A stretch of 64,000 nucleotides of DNA from positions 2,266,501-2,330,500 of the forward strand of contig NZ_CP019509.1 in assembly GCF_002002905.1 (NCBI RefSeq), read 5' to 3'. Position numbers and translations under genes: made by a program. The notes under the pieces were generated by a model. It was not told where the DNA came from. It did no database searches and saw only the letters and a list, made by a program, of their open reading frames with translations. Source of the DNA: Aquaspirillum sp. LM1. Lineage in GTDB: Bacteria > Pseudomonadota > Gammaproteobacteria > Burkholderiales > Aquaspirillaceae. Shown piece after piece: positions 41,485 through 50,716 of the stretch. Every line of letters begins with the position of its first letter. Within the stretch, counting starts at the first letter, position 1.

Positions 41485-42495
41485 ATGCCCCACGACACCG
41501 ACGCCTCCTACAAGCTGCTGTTCTCCGCCCCCGAAGTGGTGCGTGACCTGGTGCTGGGATTCATCCCCGACGACTGGCTGCACAGCCTGGATTACACCAC
41601 CCTGGAAAAAATCCCCGGCAGCTACGTCACCGACGACCTGCGCGACCGCGCCGATGATGTGGTCTGGCGAGTCAAGGCCGACGGTGAATGGGTGTATCTT
41701 TATCTGCTGATTGAATTTCAGAGCACTGCCGACCCGTGGATGGCGGTGCGGATGATGACTTACCTTGGCCTGCTCTATCAGGACCTGATCCGGCGCGGCG
41801 ACGTACTGCCAGGCCGGCGGTTGCCGCCCGTGCTGCCGATTGTGCTGTATAACGGCCAGGGCAACTGGCGGGCCGCCACCGACATCGCCGATCTGATTCC
41901 CAAAGCCCCCGGCCTGGTGGCCAAACACCTGCCCAAGCTGGAATACCTGCTGATCGACGAAAACCGCTACACCGACGCCGATCTGGCTGAGCTGAAAAAC
42001 CTGGTGGCGGCCATCATCCGGGTAGAACATCCGGAAAACGAACAGGCACTGCTGCAACTGATTGATCTGTTGAACGAATGGCTGGAAGGCAAGCCAGAGC
42101 TGAAACGCACGTTTGCCATCTGGATCCGGGCCGTGCTGTTAAGACAAAGCAAACACACCCTGGCCTTGCCCAAGGTGCGCGACTTGAAGGAGCTGAAGAT
42201 GACCTTGGCCGAACGGTTTGACCAGTGGGCGCAGCAGTATGAGCAGCGTGGCAAGCTGGTGGGGTGGCAGGAGGGCTTGCAGAAAGGTCAGCAGCAAGGT
42301 CGGCAAGAGGGTCGCCAAGAAGGTCGGCAAGAAGGCGAAGCCCTGTTGCTGCAACGCTTGCTCACCCGCCGCTTTGGCGTACTGCCTGCTGACTGCGTCG
42401 CTCGAATCTGTGCCGCAAGTTCCGGACAACTGGAGCAGTGGAGTGATCGGGTACTGGATGCCAAGACATTGGCCGAGGTGTTTGAACACGCCTGA
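41485..42495 (+). CDS. Rpn-family (YhgA-like) recombination-promoting nuclease/putative transposase
   Basis: A 336-residue protein of the Rpn/PD-(D/E)xK family. The N-terminal YhgA-like domain shows SYKLLFSAPEVVRDLVLGFI, DDVVWRVKADGEWVYLYLLIEFQS (split; nuclease core with E-F-Q-S) and RLPPVLPIVLYNGQGNW. The C-terminal part carries a repetitive QQQGRQEGRQEGRQEG stretch coded by 12-bp repeats (42286-42333), common in this family and variable in copy number. In E. coli, RpnA is a DNA endonuclease that promotes recA-independent recombination. The ATG at 41485 (MPHDTDASYK) is the conserved start. Confidence 0.88.
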   Translation: MPHDTDASYKLLFSAPEVVRDLVLGFIPDDWLHSLDYTTLEKIPGSYVTDDLRDRADDVVWRVKADGEWVYLYLLIEFQSTADPWMAVRMMTYLGLLYQDLIRRGDVLPGRRLPPVLPIVLYNGQGNWRAATDIADLIPKAPGLVAKHLPKLEYLLIDENRYTDADLAELKNLVAAIIRVEHPENEQALLQLIDLLNEWLEGKPELKRTFAIWIRAVLLRQSKHTLALPKVRDLKELKMTLAERFDQWAQQYEQRGKLVGWQEGLQKGQQQGRQEGRQEGRQEGEALLLQRLLTRRFGVLPADCVARICAASSGQLEQWSDRVLDAKTLAEVFEHA

Positions 42496-43100
42496 TCAGC
42501 GCCGATCAAGCCGCTCATCATCGCATCTGCCGCAGCAAAAACGCATGGGTCAATGTGCCCGCCGGTCGCCCCATGTTGAGGTGACCGCCTGCCTGCTTAT
42601 TGTGCGCCGCACCATTTTCTGACTGCTTTATCCTTCCTTCAGCACGCCCCGCATCGCTTATTCGTTCCCTCTCAAAGTAATCGCGCGCCATGGCTGTTAT
42701 ACGGTTTATCCAGTCAAGACCGCTTTTCATGCACGATACCGGTCTGATTCAGACAATAATATCGTTATACATCTGTTTTTATAGGCGAATTTCAGGCAAG
42801 GAAATTGCTGAATATGGGGTAAGCGTTACCCGCATGGCCGGGCAGACACCACCCTGTCAGCCTCTGTCGGTACGTGGATCGCCGCTTGCGGCGATGAGCT
42901 GGCCCTCTGCACTGGGCTGACGTCCTAGACCAAATGTCGCAAACCTTTCATTTGGCATGGCGCGGGACAGACAGATTGTCAGCTTTGATTCATCCCGCCG
43001 CCTGACGGCCTGGCTTCACGCTGGGCAAGGCTGGCATACGGTGGTTCCCCCCTGGCTCCAAGGCCAGCACCACGATGAATACACGAAAGAGCGCGCCGCC
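42496..43100. other. 605-bp intergenic region upstream of second Aer-like receptor
   Basis: No recognisable gene. Two hairpins stand out: ATCGCCGC-TT-GCGGCGAT (42878-42895) and CCAAATG/CATTTGG (42930-42936, 42949-42955). An A+T-rich segment (42745-42800, with ATAATATCGTTATAC) could contain a promoter. A frame on the minus strand at 42518-42730 has no support. Confidence 0.45.
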
Positions 43101-44690
43101 ATGAAACTGAACTTACCGGTCTCCCAGCATGAAAAGCCGTTTACCCACGGCACCATTGTCACCAAAACCAATCTGCGTGGGGTCATCACCTACGCCAACG
43201 ACGCCTTTGTTGAAATGTCCGGGTTTGAACGCAGCGAACTGATCGGGGCCAGCCAGAATATTCTGCGCCACCCAGACATGCCACCTTGTGTGTTCGAAGA
43301 CATGTGGCAGCAGCTCAAGGCCGGGGAAACCTGGCAGGGGGTGGTCAAGAACCGCTGTAAAAACGGCGACCATTACTGGGTGTCGGCCTTTATTGTGCCG
43401 GTCAAGCAGGATGGCGTGACCACCGGCTATATGTCGGTGCGCACCCCGGCGGCGCGTCAGGACATCAGCCAGGCTGAAGCGCTTTACCAAAAACTGGGCC
43501 GTGATGGCCGGCTGCCCAAACGCCGCCGGCTGCCAGTGCTTACCGACGCCCGAGTCAATCTGGCCGCGCTGCTCACCTTCAATAGCCTGCTGCTGATGCT
43601 GGCCCTGCATCATGGCCAGGGCCAGGACTGGCTGGCCATGCTGCTGGGTGCCGCCGTGTCGGCTGGCCTGCTGCTGCGCGGCTTTGCCTCCAACCAGCGC
43701 ATGCGCGCCATTGCCCAGACCCTGGACCGGATTGCCGAAGGCCGGCTAAGCAACCGGGTGCGCATCGACCGCCGCGACGAAATTGGTCAGGTGGAAGCCG
43801 GCCTGGCCACCATGCAGGTGCATGTCAAGGTGATGATCGACGACCTGACTCAGGCCGCCACGCTGATGCATTCTCACAGCCAGGGCCTGCACCAGCTGAT
43901 GTCACAGCTGATGGAGCGCTTTGCCCAGCAGTCCAGCGAGGTGACCGGGGTCTCCAGCGCGGTTGAGCAAATGAGCATTTCGGTGTCGCAAGTGGCCGAA
44001 CACGCCGGCAGCGCTGCCGGCGCGGCGGGCCAGGCGCGGGCAGTGGCCAGCAGCGGAGCCAGCCAGATGGCACAGTCGTGCGAGGAAACCCGCGAAGCGG
44101 CGCGCACCGTACAGCACGCGCAACTGACCATTCAGGAGCTGTATCAGGCGGTGGTGAATATCGGCACGGTAACCGACACCATCCGCGAGATTGCCGACCA
44201 GACCAATTTGCTGGCACTCAATGCCGCCATCGAAGCTGCCCGCGCTGGCGAGCAAGGGCGCGGCTTTGCCGTGGTGGCCGACGAAGTGCGCCGGCTGGCC
44301 GAGCGTACCGGCCACAGCACCGCTGAAATCAACCAGATTGTCGCCAATATCCGCGTGGTGACCGATTCTGCCGTGGCCAGCATGGCACAGGTGGGGCAGC
44401 GCACCAGCCAGGGTGAACAGCATCTGAGCGACACGGCCAGCAGCCTGAACGAAATTCTCCACGCCAGCGCCGAGGTGGACCAGATGATGCGCAGCATTGC
44501 CAGCACCAACACCCAGCAGTCTGCCGCCGCACGCGAACTGTCCGAGCGCATGCTGAACATCAGCCACCGGATTGAAGTATCAACACAGGAAATTGCCCAG
44601 GCAGGTGGCCTGATCCGGGATCTGTCGCTGAAGGCCGAGGAAATGGGCACGCTGGTGCGCCATTTTGATACGGAACACTGTGCCGCCTGA
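43101..44690 (+). CDS. Aer-like PAS-containing methyl-accepting chemotaxis protein 2
   Basis: A 529-residue receptor with the same layout as the one at 37891: Aer-type PAS ([48 protein letters not shown]), a membrane hairpin (about 155-205), HAMP-like segment and signalling tip ([19 protein letters not shown]). The cytoplasmic half is almost the same as in receptor 1, whereas the membrane hairpin ([19 protein letters not shown]) is much changed. The ATG at 43101 begins MKLNLPVSQ, matching MKINLPVTQ in receptor 1; a longer upstream frame is rejected on that basis. It probably senses redox or energy state. Confidence 0.92.
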   Translation: MKLNLPVSQHEKPFTHGTIVTKTNLRGVITYANDAFVEMSGFERSELIGASQNILRHPDMPPCVFEDMWQQLKAGETWQGVVKNRCKNGDHYWVSAFIVPVKQDGVTTGYMSVRTPAARQDISQAEALYQKLGRDGRLPKRRRLPVLTDARVNLAALLTFNSLLLMLALHHGQGQDWLAMLLGAAVSAGLLLRGFASNQRMRAIAQTLDRIAEGRLSNRVRIDRRDEIGQVEAGLATMQVHVKVMIDDLTQAATLMHSHSQGLHQLMSQLMERFAQQSSEVTGVSSAVEQMSISVSQVAEHAGSAAGAAGQARAVASSGASQMAQSCEETREAARTVQHAQLTIQELYQAVVNIGTVTDTIREIADQTNLLALNAAIEAARAGEQGRGFAVVADEVRRLAERTGHSTAEINQIVANIRVVTDSAVASMAQVGQRTSQGEQHLSDTASSLNEILHASAEVDQMMRSIASTNTQQSAAARELSERMLNISHRIEVSTQEIAQAGGLIRDLSLKAEEMGTLVRHFDTEHCAA

Positions 44691-44777
44691 GCGGCGAGTG
44701 CGGCGGGCGTGGAAACGCATGCTCGCCGCACGCGGTGCTCACGCCCGGCACCACGGGCCAAGAAACCACCTGCGCCA

Positions 44778-45305
44778 TTACTCCAGCAATTCAGGGAACA
44801 ACACCTCGGTGAATCCCAGCTGGCTGATGTCCTTCATCCGCATCGGGTAGAGCATGCCCCACAGGTGGTCGCACTCATGCTGCACCACCCTGGCGTGAAA
44901 CCCGGATACCGTGCGGTCAATCGGCTGGCCCTGGGCATCAAAGCCCTGATAACGCACTTCGGCGTAGCGCGGCACCACGCCGCGCAGGCCGGGGATGGAC
45001 AGGCAGCCTTCCCAGTCGTCGTCCATGGTCGCGCCCATCGGGGTCACGGTAGGGTTGATCAGCACGGTGGGCGGCACCGGCTCGGCATCTGGGTAGCGGA
45101 GATTGGCCTTGCCGCTGCCAAAAATCACCACCTGCCAGGGCTCGCCAATCTGCGGCGCAGCCAGGCCGGCACCGTTGTGGGCGGCCATGGTGTCGCGCAG
45201 GTCTTCCAGCAGTTGCTGCAATGCCGGGGCGGTAAAATCTTCAATCGGGCGTGCCTGGCTGAGCAGCCGGGCATCGCCCATTTTCAGGATCGGTCGTATC
45301 GCCAT
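44778..45305 (-). CDS. def: Peptide deformylase
   Basis: A 175-residue metalloenzyme removing the formyl group from nascent proteins. All three motifs are present: GAGLAAPQIG (residues 45-54), EGCLSIPG (98-105) and QHECDHLWG (HExxH-type, near 141-149). Length and C-terminal region fit type I Gram-negative enzymes, although the C-terminus (VLFPELLE) is short. It is not in the usual def-fmt operon here, so it may be a second deformylase copy. It is the last gene of a minus-strand run with mtnP. Confidence 0.93.
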   Translation of the reverse strand: MAIRPILKMGDARLLSQARPIEDFTAPALQQLLEDLRDTMAAHNGAGLAAPQIGEPWQVVIFGSGKANLRYPDAEPVPPTVLINPTVTPMGATMDDDWEGCLSIPGLRGVVPRYAEVRYQGFDAQGQPIDRTVSGFHARVVQHECDHLWGMLYPMRMKDISQLGFTEVLFPELLE

Positions 45306-45348
45306 GATCGGTCTGTCTCCTTGGTATGCGTGTGATCGGCCATGCGGC

Positions 45349-46098
45349 TCAGTGATACAGGCCCAGCGCCAGCGTGGTGGCCAGCAGGCGCTCCACCTTG
45401 ACCATCGCCTGTTCCATCACCACGCCAGCGGCAGTAAAGTCGATCTGGCCGGTGCTGGTGCCACAGCCGGCAGCATCGTTGGCCACCACTGCCACACAGG
45501 CGTAGTCCAGTTTCAACTCGCGCGCCAGCACGGCTTCCGGCATGCCGGTCATGCCCACCATGTCGGCACCGTCGCGGCGCAGTCGGGCAATTTCGGCAGC
45601 GGTTTCCAGCCGGGGGCCCTGGGTGCAGGCGTAGGTGCCGCCATCCAGCACGTCCAGCCCGGCCTGCAATGCGCCGTCCAGCAGGCACTGGCGCAGGCCA
45701 GGGGTGTAGGGCTGGGTAAAGTCCACATGCACCACGGGTGAGTCTGGCCCTTCAAAAAAGGTGTGCTTGCGGCCCCAAGTATAGTCGAGCAATTGGTCAG
45801 GGATAGCCAGCGCACCAGGGGCCAGTCCGGGGTGGATGCCGCCCACCGAACCGATGGCCAGCACATGGCGCACCTGCTGCGCCTTGAGCGCCCACAGATT
45901 GGCCCGGTAGTTGATTTCGTGCGGGGCGTGCATATGGCCATAGCCATGTCGGGCCAGAAACACCACATTGCGCCCGGACAACTGGCCAAAGGTCAGCGCA
46001 CATGAGGGCTCGCCATACGGCGTGCGCACCACCTGGCGGTGTGTGGTTTGTAAGCTGGCCAGCTGCGACAGGCTGCTGCCGCCAATAATTGCAATCAT
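45349..46098 (-). CDS. S-methyl-5'-thioadenosine/thioinosine phosphorylase family enzyme
   Basis: A 249-residue purine-nucleoside phosphorylase of the MTAP/MTIP subgroup: IAIIGGSSLSQL (phosphate loop), VVFLARHGYGHMHAPHEINYRANLWAL (split), SVGGIHPGLAPG, TYACTQGPRLETAAEIARLR (split) and the MVGMTGMPEAVLARELKLDYA segment. In the base-recognition segment VVANDAAGCG the pattern looks closer to thioinosine phosphorylases of Pseudomonas than to MTAP (inference). It recycles methylthio-nucleosides from polyamine and quorum-signal synthesis. The ATG at 46098 (MIAIIGGSS) is preferred. Confidence 0.85.
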   Translation of the reverse strand: MIAIIGGSSLSQLASLQTTHRQVVRTPYGEPSCALTFGQLSGRNVVFLARHGYGHMHAPHEINYRANLWALKAQQVRHVLAIGSVGGIHPGLAPGALAIPDQLLDYTWGRKHTFFEGPDSPVVHVDFTQPYTPGLRQCLLDGALQAGLDVLDGGTYACTQGPRLETAAEIARLRRDGADMVGMTGMPEAVLARELKLDYACVAVVANDAAGCGTSTGQIDFTAAGVVMEQAMVKVERLLATTLALGLYH

Positions 46099-46184
46099 GA
46101 ATACTCCGCAAACCCTCAAAAAACCGGGACATTGCCCGGTGGGAAACCCGTCTGGCCGCCAGGCTGGCGCGCCCGATCACCCGC

Positions 46185-46955
46185 TCAGCGCAGTGCCTGA
46201 TCGTGCCGGTGCATGCGTCGCCAGCGCCAGTACAGGCACAGGTCATCCCAGACCGGTACCAGCCCCATCAGCAGCAAGGCCAGCGCCAATGGTACGGTGG
46301 CAATCACCCCCACCCGCTGAAACACCAGCGCCCCGCATACCCCGCCACAAAAAAACATCAGCAAAATCATGCCCTGCACCGCCAGCTTGCCCAGCACCCG
46401 CTGGCGCGCCTCCCGCTCCAGCGCTGGCCCCAGGCAACGACCCAGGCCAATGCCGATATCGGTGAGCAAGCCGGTGACATGGGTGGTGCGGATTTCGGCG
46501 TGGGACAATTTGGTGATCATGGCGTTTTGCCAGCCCATCATCAGGCACAGCAGCCAGGCGGTCATCGACAGGGTGAGTGCCACCTTGGGAAACATACGGC
46601 TGGCCAGGATGCCAAACAGCAGCATCAGGCAGGCCTGGATCACCAGCACCAGCGCATATTCGCTGCGCAGCCGCCACCGTCGCGCCCACTGAATGCTCAG
46701 GGTGCACAACACGCTGCCGGCCAGAAAGCAGCCCAGCGACACCAGGGTGGTCCAGATCAGCCGTTGTTGTTGCAGCACCAGCGCATCGGCCAGGGTGGAC
46801 ACCATGCCGGTCATGTGGGAGGTATATTGATGTACCACCAGAAACCCGCTGGCATTGGCGGCACCGGCAATCCACGCCAGCATCGCGCCCAGTTGGCGAT
46901 TGGCTTGCGGGGTGCGATGGTGGTGCAGCAGATGACGGGCAAGGCGAACAGGCAT
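46185..46955 (-). CDS. YoaK-family (DUF1275) membrane protein
   Basis: A 256-residue, six-helix membrane protein of DUF1275. Landmarks: LAWIAGAANASGFLVVHQYTSHMTGMVS (split; the conserved GxxNAxGF..TShMTG motif), LGCFLAGSVLCTL, GWQNAMITKLSHAEIRTTHVTGLLTDIG (split). The family function is not established; some members affect flagella or biofilm regulation. It sits as a single gene between mtnP and the acyl-CoA synthetase. Confidence 0.85.
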   Translation of the reverse strand: MPVRLARHLLHHHRTPQANRQLGAMLAWIAGAANASGFLVVHQYTSHMTGMVSTLADALVLQQQRLIWTTLVSLGCFLAGSVLCTLSIQWARRWRLRSEYALVLVIQACLMLLFGILASRMFPKVALTLSMTAWLLCLMMGWQNAMITKLSHAEIRTTHVTGLLTDIGIGLGRCLGPALEREARQRVLGKLAVQGMILLMFFCGGVCGALVFQRVGVIATVPLALALLLMGLVPVWDDLCLYWRWRRMHRHDQALR

Positions 46956-47048
46956 GATACGTTATTGTGCCATGAACGCCGGGAAAACGCTGGAAAACAG
47001 GGCTGTTTAAGGGGTTCTCTAGGCGCTCGCTGCCCGCCTGTTCGCGGT

Positions 47049-48539
47049 TTATTCCCCGGCGGCCCAGCGCCGGCGCAGTTCGGCTTTTTGCACCTTGCCG
47101 GACGAATTCAGCGGCAGCGCGTCCAGCTGGCGCAGCTCACGCGGGCATTTGAACCGGGCCAGACAGTGGCTCAACGCCGCCTGCAAGGCAACGACATCCA
47201 GCGTGTGGCCTGCCGCCATTTGCACAAAGGCGCAGCCCACCTCGCCCCAGCGCGGATCGGGAATACCAATCACCGCTGCGGCCACCACGCCGGGCTGGCG
47301 CTGAATGGCGGCTTCCACCTCGGCAGGGTAGACGTTTTCGCCGCCGCTGATATACAGGTCTTTTTTACGGTCAACCACGTAATGAAAGCCATCGGCATCG
47401 CGGCGGAACAGATCGCCGGTTTGCAGCCACGGCCCGGCAAACAGCGCGGCGCTGGCGTCCGGGCGCTGCCAGTAACCCGAGCACAAGGTGGGGCCGGCCA
47501 GCCAGAGCTCGCCCACCTGCTCCGGCCCGACCTCCTGGCCGTGTTCGTCCACAATGCGCGCCTGGGTGCCCCAATTGGGAAACCCCACCGAGCCGCGATG
47601 CGACACGGCGTAATCTTCCGGCAGGGTCAGGCAGTTCACCCCGGCTTCGGTCAGTCCGTAGCCCTGCTTGAAGGTGAGCCCGCGCTCGGCCCAGCGCGCC
47701 ATCAGCGGCAGCGGGCAGGGCGCGCCGCCAGACATGCAAAAGCGCAGGCTGCGCAGGTCAGCCCCGGCAAAATCGGGGTGGTCGGCCAGCAACTGGAACA
47801 TGGTGGGTACGGCAAACAGCACGGTCAGCTGCCACTGGCCCACTGCCGCCAGTACGGCTGCCGGGTCGAAGCGCGGGAGCACCACCACCAGCCCACCGCG
47901 CTGCAGCAGCGGCAGGGTCAGCACGTTCAGCCCGCCAGTATGGAAAAACGGCGCATGGGCCGTGCTGCGATCGGCGGCGGAGAGATCCCACGACAGCGCG
48001 GTATTGTCGGCATTGGCGGCCAGCATGCGCTGCGACAGCAGCGCGCCCTTGGGCTGACCGGTGGTGCCCGAGGTGTACAGCAACAGCAACGGGGTTTCCG
48101 GGTTGATGTCGGTTGTTGGCAACCGCGCCTGGCCCAGCCAGCTGTCCAGCTCGGTCAACGCCACCCGCAGAACCCCAGACAAGGGCGCGGCCAGCGCCGC
48201 GTGGGTGGCGTCATGAAACAGATAGCGTGGCCGGGCGTCGTCCAGCTGAAACTGCAATTCCGGCACGGTCAGCCGCCAGTTCAGCGGCATCAGCATGGCT
48301 CCCAGCCGGGCGCAGGCAAACAGCAAGGTCAGCGTATCGCTGCGGTTTTCCGCCAGCACCGCCAGCCGGTCTCCGGTGGTTACGCCGGCAGCGCACAGGC
48401 CAGCCGCCAGCCGCTCCACCCGCTGGTGAAATTCGGCATACGACCAGCGTAGCAACTCCGCAGGTGCCAGCAGTGCGGGTGCAGCGGGGCGGACCTGGGC
48501 GTGATAGGCCAGCCAGTCGGCAGGGTTGGGGCGCAGCAT
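47049..48539 (-). CDS. Acyl-CoA synthetase (AMP-forming)
   Basis: A 496-residue ANL-superfamily ligase activating a carboxylic acid as acyl-AMP and then acyl-CoA. The P-loop is LLLYTSGTTGQPKGALLS near residues 156-173; the A5 motif is GYGLTEAG; then LQTGDLFRRDADGFHYVVDRKKDLYISGGENVYP (split; A7-A8 hinge) and the catalytic Lys in NSSGKVQKAEL. The start is the ATG at 48539 with AAGGAG six bases upstream; the longer frame upstream belongs to another gene. The substrate is probably a medium- or long-chain fatty acid, but it is not determined by the visible sequence. Confidence 0.9.
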   Translation of the reverse strand: MLRPNPADWLAYHAQVRPAAPALLAPAELLRWSYAEFHQRVERLAAGLCAAGVTTGDRLAVLAENRSDTLTLLFACARLGAMLMPLNWRLTVPELQFQLDDARPRYLFHDATHAALAAPLSGVLRVALTELDSWLGQARLPTTDINPETPLLLLYTSGTTGQPKGALLSQRMLAANADNTALSWDLSAADRSTAHAPFFHTGGLNVLTLPLLQRGGLVVVLPRFDPAAVLAAVGQWQLTVLFAVPTMFQLLADHPDFAGADLRSLRFCMSGGAPCPLPLMARWAERGLTFKQGYGLTEAGVNCLTLPEDYAVSHRGSVGFPNWGTQARIVDEHGQEVGPEQVGELWLAGPTLCSGYWQRPDASAALFAGPWLQTGDLFRRDADGFHYVVDRKKDLYISGGENVYPAEVEAAIQRQPGVVAAAVIGIPDPRWGEVGCAFVQMAAGHTLDVVALQAALSHCLARFKCPRELRQLDALPLNSSGKVQKAELRRRWAAGE

Positions 48540-48639
48540 GACAGCTCCTTGGACAATCTCGTCTGCCAGCATGGTAGCAAGATTGCCGACTGGCTGGGGA
48601 ATGTGGCGGCGGGAGAGGGCGGAGATGAATTCCGCCTGT

Positions 48640-49590
48640 TCAGCCGCCGGTCTGCGCCACCTGTCTGGCACGCAGCAGATCCTGCCAGGCCTTGGCTTTT
48701 TCCGGCAGGCTGCGCAGCAAGTAAGCCGGATGGTAGCTGACCACCAGCGGCACGCCAGCGTACTGGTGTACCCGGCCACGCAGGCTGCCAATGCTGGCTT
48801 CGCTATCCAGCAGGGTTTGCGCGGCAAAGCGGCCCAGCGCCACAATCACCGCCGGCTGTTGCAGGGCAATCTGCTGGCGCAGATAGGGCTGGCAAGCCGC
48901 AATTTCATCGCCTTGCGGGTTGCGGTTTTTTGGCGGGCGGCATTTCAGCACATTGGCGATATAAATATCCTGCTCGCGGTCCAGCCCCAGCGCAGCCAGC
49001 ATATTGTCCAGCAGCTTGCCCGCCGGGCCGACAAACGGCAGACCTTGCAGGTCTTCCTGCTCACCTGGTGCTTCGCCCACAAACAGCCAGCGCGCCGCCG
49101 GGTTGCCCCGGCCAAATACGGTTTGCGTGCGCGACTGGCTGAGCCGGCAACGCTGGCAGGCGGCCACCTGGGCCTGAAGTTGCGCCCAGCTGGGCAAAGA
49201 CTCGGGCGGCGCGGGCATCAAGTCCACACTCGGCTCGTCCAGTGGCAGGCTGGCCAGCAGCCTGTCCGGTTCGGCCAGTGCCGGTGCATCCTCTGCCGGC
49301 GCGGTGATGCGCTGCGCCACTTCAGGCATGGTCAGCGCGTCAGCCGGCTGGGCTGCGTCTGTGTCGGGCGGCGCGTAGACGGATGGGAGGTCAGCCACTG
49401 ACGCAGGGGGCGTGTCTGGCGTGACAATCGGAGCTGGGAGGCAGGGTTCTGCTACCACGTCCGCTGCCGCCGCGCACGCACCTGCGTCATCACTAGGGGC
49501 TGCCAGACTAGGGGTCGCCAGCGGCAGGCGCGGCAGCCAGCGCGGCCCCAGCCCCAGTGCCTCGAGAATCAGCGTCTGTCGCGCCATCAT
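48640..49590 (-). CDS. Family 4 uracil-DNA glycosylase (iron-sulfur type)
   Basis: A 316-residue base-excision enzyme. The catalytic C-terminal ~190 residues carry [20 protein letters not shown], the motif [20 protein letters not shown] and [18 protein letters not shown]; the Cys residues ligate the 4Fe-4S cluster. [11 protein letters not shown] is the final active-site motif. The first ~130 residues are a low-complexity Ala/Pro/Asp-rich leader, common in proteobacterial members. The start is ATG 49590, overlapping the rimI stop, with AAGGAG five bases upstream. It forms a run tsaB-rimI-udg. Confidence 0.92.
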   Translation of the reverse strand: MMARQTLILEALGLGPRWLPRLPLATPSLAAPSDDAGACAAAADVVAEPCLPAPIVTPDTPPASVADLPSVYAPPDTDAAQPADALTMPEVAQRITAPAEDAPALAEPDRLLASLPLDEPSVDLMPAPPESLPSWAQLQAQVAACQRCRLSQSRTQTVFGRGNPAARWLFVGEAPGEQEDLQGLPFVGPAGKLLDNMLAALGLDREQDIYIANVLKCRPPKNRNPQGDEIAACQPYLRQQIALQQPAVIVALGRFAAQTLLDSEASIGSLRGRVHQYAGVPLVVSYHPAYLLRSLPEKAKAWQDLLRARQVAQTGG

Positions 49591-50054
49591 GACGGCTCCT
49601 TCCTGGCCTGTGTCAGGCCGACATCCATCAGACAAGCGTCTTCGCGGCCACCCGCCGCCGGGTAATAGCCCTTGCGCCGGCCAGACAGCTGGAAGCCGGC
49701 GCGCTGGTACAGCGCCTGCGCGGCCAGATTGCCCGCCCGTACTTCCAGTAGCAGCCGCTGGGCTCCCTGGGCTTGTGCCTCCGCCATCACGGCATCCAGC
49801 AAACGCTGACCCAGACCTTGCCGGCGGCAAGCTGGAGTCACGCCAATATCCAGCAGTTCGGCGTCGTCCAGCACCTGTGACCACACAGCAAACCCCAGCA
49901 GCGCGCCATCCGCCGCCTGCAGGCCAAGCAGTTGATGGCCTGCCGCCAGCGAGTCGGCAAACTGGGCTGCCCGCCACGGATAATCCGCCACCTCGGCTGC
50001 CAGCGCGGCCAGCGCGTCCACGGCGCTGGCGTCCAGCCTGACCAGCGCGCTCAT
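49587..50054 (-). CDS. rimI: Ribosomal protein S18 alanine N-acetyltransferase
   Basis: A 155-residue GNAT enzyme. The acetyl-CoA motif is LDIGVTPACRRQGLGQRLLDAVM (split; R/QxxGxG/A), with LEVRAGNLAAQALYQRAGFQLSGRRKGYY (split), the RimI-type signature of NxxAxxLYxxxGF and RKxYY. ATG 50054 overlaps the tsaB stop (ATGA). The tsaB-rimI pairing is typical in proteobacteria. Confidence 0.93.
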   Translation of the reverse strand: MSALVRLDASAVDALAALAAEVADYPWRAAQFADSLAAGHQLLGLQAADGALLGFAVWSQVLDDAELLDIGVTPACRRQGLGQRLLDAVMAEAQAQGAQRLLLEVRAGNLAAQALYQRAGFQLSGRRKGYYPAAGGREDACLMDVGLTQARKEPS

Positions 50055-50716
50055 GCGTTCAGCCGTTCGTGGGTTTTCAGCGCCACCTTGTCGCGCACAT
50101 AGCACAGCTCGGCGGCCTCTGGTGCGCACGCCGGCCAGCGGCCACTGCGCGCCAGGGCAATCAGCGCCTCGGCGTGCGGGGTTGCCTGGCCATCCACGCC
50201 GGCCAGGCAACCACCCAGCCGGGTTTGCAAGGCTTGCGGATGCGCCGCTGCGCCGCTGCCCACCAGCCACCAGCCCTCGCCCGACGGCAAGGGCACGTCG
50301 TCCGGGGTGTACAGGCCAGGGGCCAGCACTTCCTCGCCGTCAACATAGCCGGCGTAGTACACCTGCCCCATCCGCGCATCCAGGCAGGCCAGCACCCGGC
50401 TGGCCGGCACGCTGGCCGCCAGCACCGCCAGGGTGGATACGGGAATCACCGGAATGCCAAGCGCCAGCGCCAGCCCCTGCGCCAGCCCGCAGCCAATGCG
50501 CAAGCCGGTAAACGCCCCCGGCCCATTGCCAAAGGCAATCGCCTCCAGCGCCTGCGCGCTGAGGCCCTGCTCGGCCAGCAAACGGTGCAGGGTGGGCAGG
50601 GTGGCTTCGGCATGCTGCTGGCCTACATGGGCGTGGTGGCTGCGCAGCACGCTGCCCGCCGCCACCGTCAGGCTGAGGTATTCGGTTGAGGTATCCAGTG
50701 CAACAAGGTTGTTCAT
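50051..50716 (-). CDS. tsaB: tRNA threonylcarbamoyladenosine synthesis protein TsaB
   Basis: A 221-residue ASKHA-fold protein; partner of TsaD and TsaE in t6A37 tRNA modification. N-terminal VALDTSTEYLSLTVA, then HAEATLPTLHRLLAEQGL, and FGNGPGAFTGLRIGCGLAQGLALAL (split), the TsaB signature GPGSFTGLRIG with Ala for Ser. The start is ATG 50716 (MNNLVALDTSTE). It is the first gene of the tsaB-rimI-udg unit. Confidence 0.95.
   Translation of the reverse strand: MNNLVALDTSTEYLSLTVAAGSVLRSHHAHVGQQHAEATLPTLHRLLAEQGLSAQALEAIAFGNGPGAFTGLRIGCGLAQGLALALGIPVIPVSTLAVLAASVPASRVLACLDARMGQVYYAGYVDGEEVLAPGLYTPDDVPLPSGEGWWLVGSGAAAHPQALQTRLGGCLAGVDGQATPHAEALIALARSGRWPACAPEAAELCYVRDKVALKTHERLNA

Noticed and set aside
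42518-42730. 70-codon minus-strand frame after the Rpn gene
   Set aside because: No support from ribosome site, composition or similarity.
46203-48452. A 749-codon open frame on the plus strand
   Set aside because: Antisense to the YoaK-type and acyl-CoA synthetase genes; Gln/His/Ala/Gly-rich translation typical of a reverse-complement shadow.
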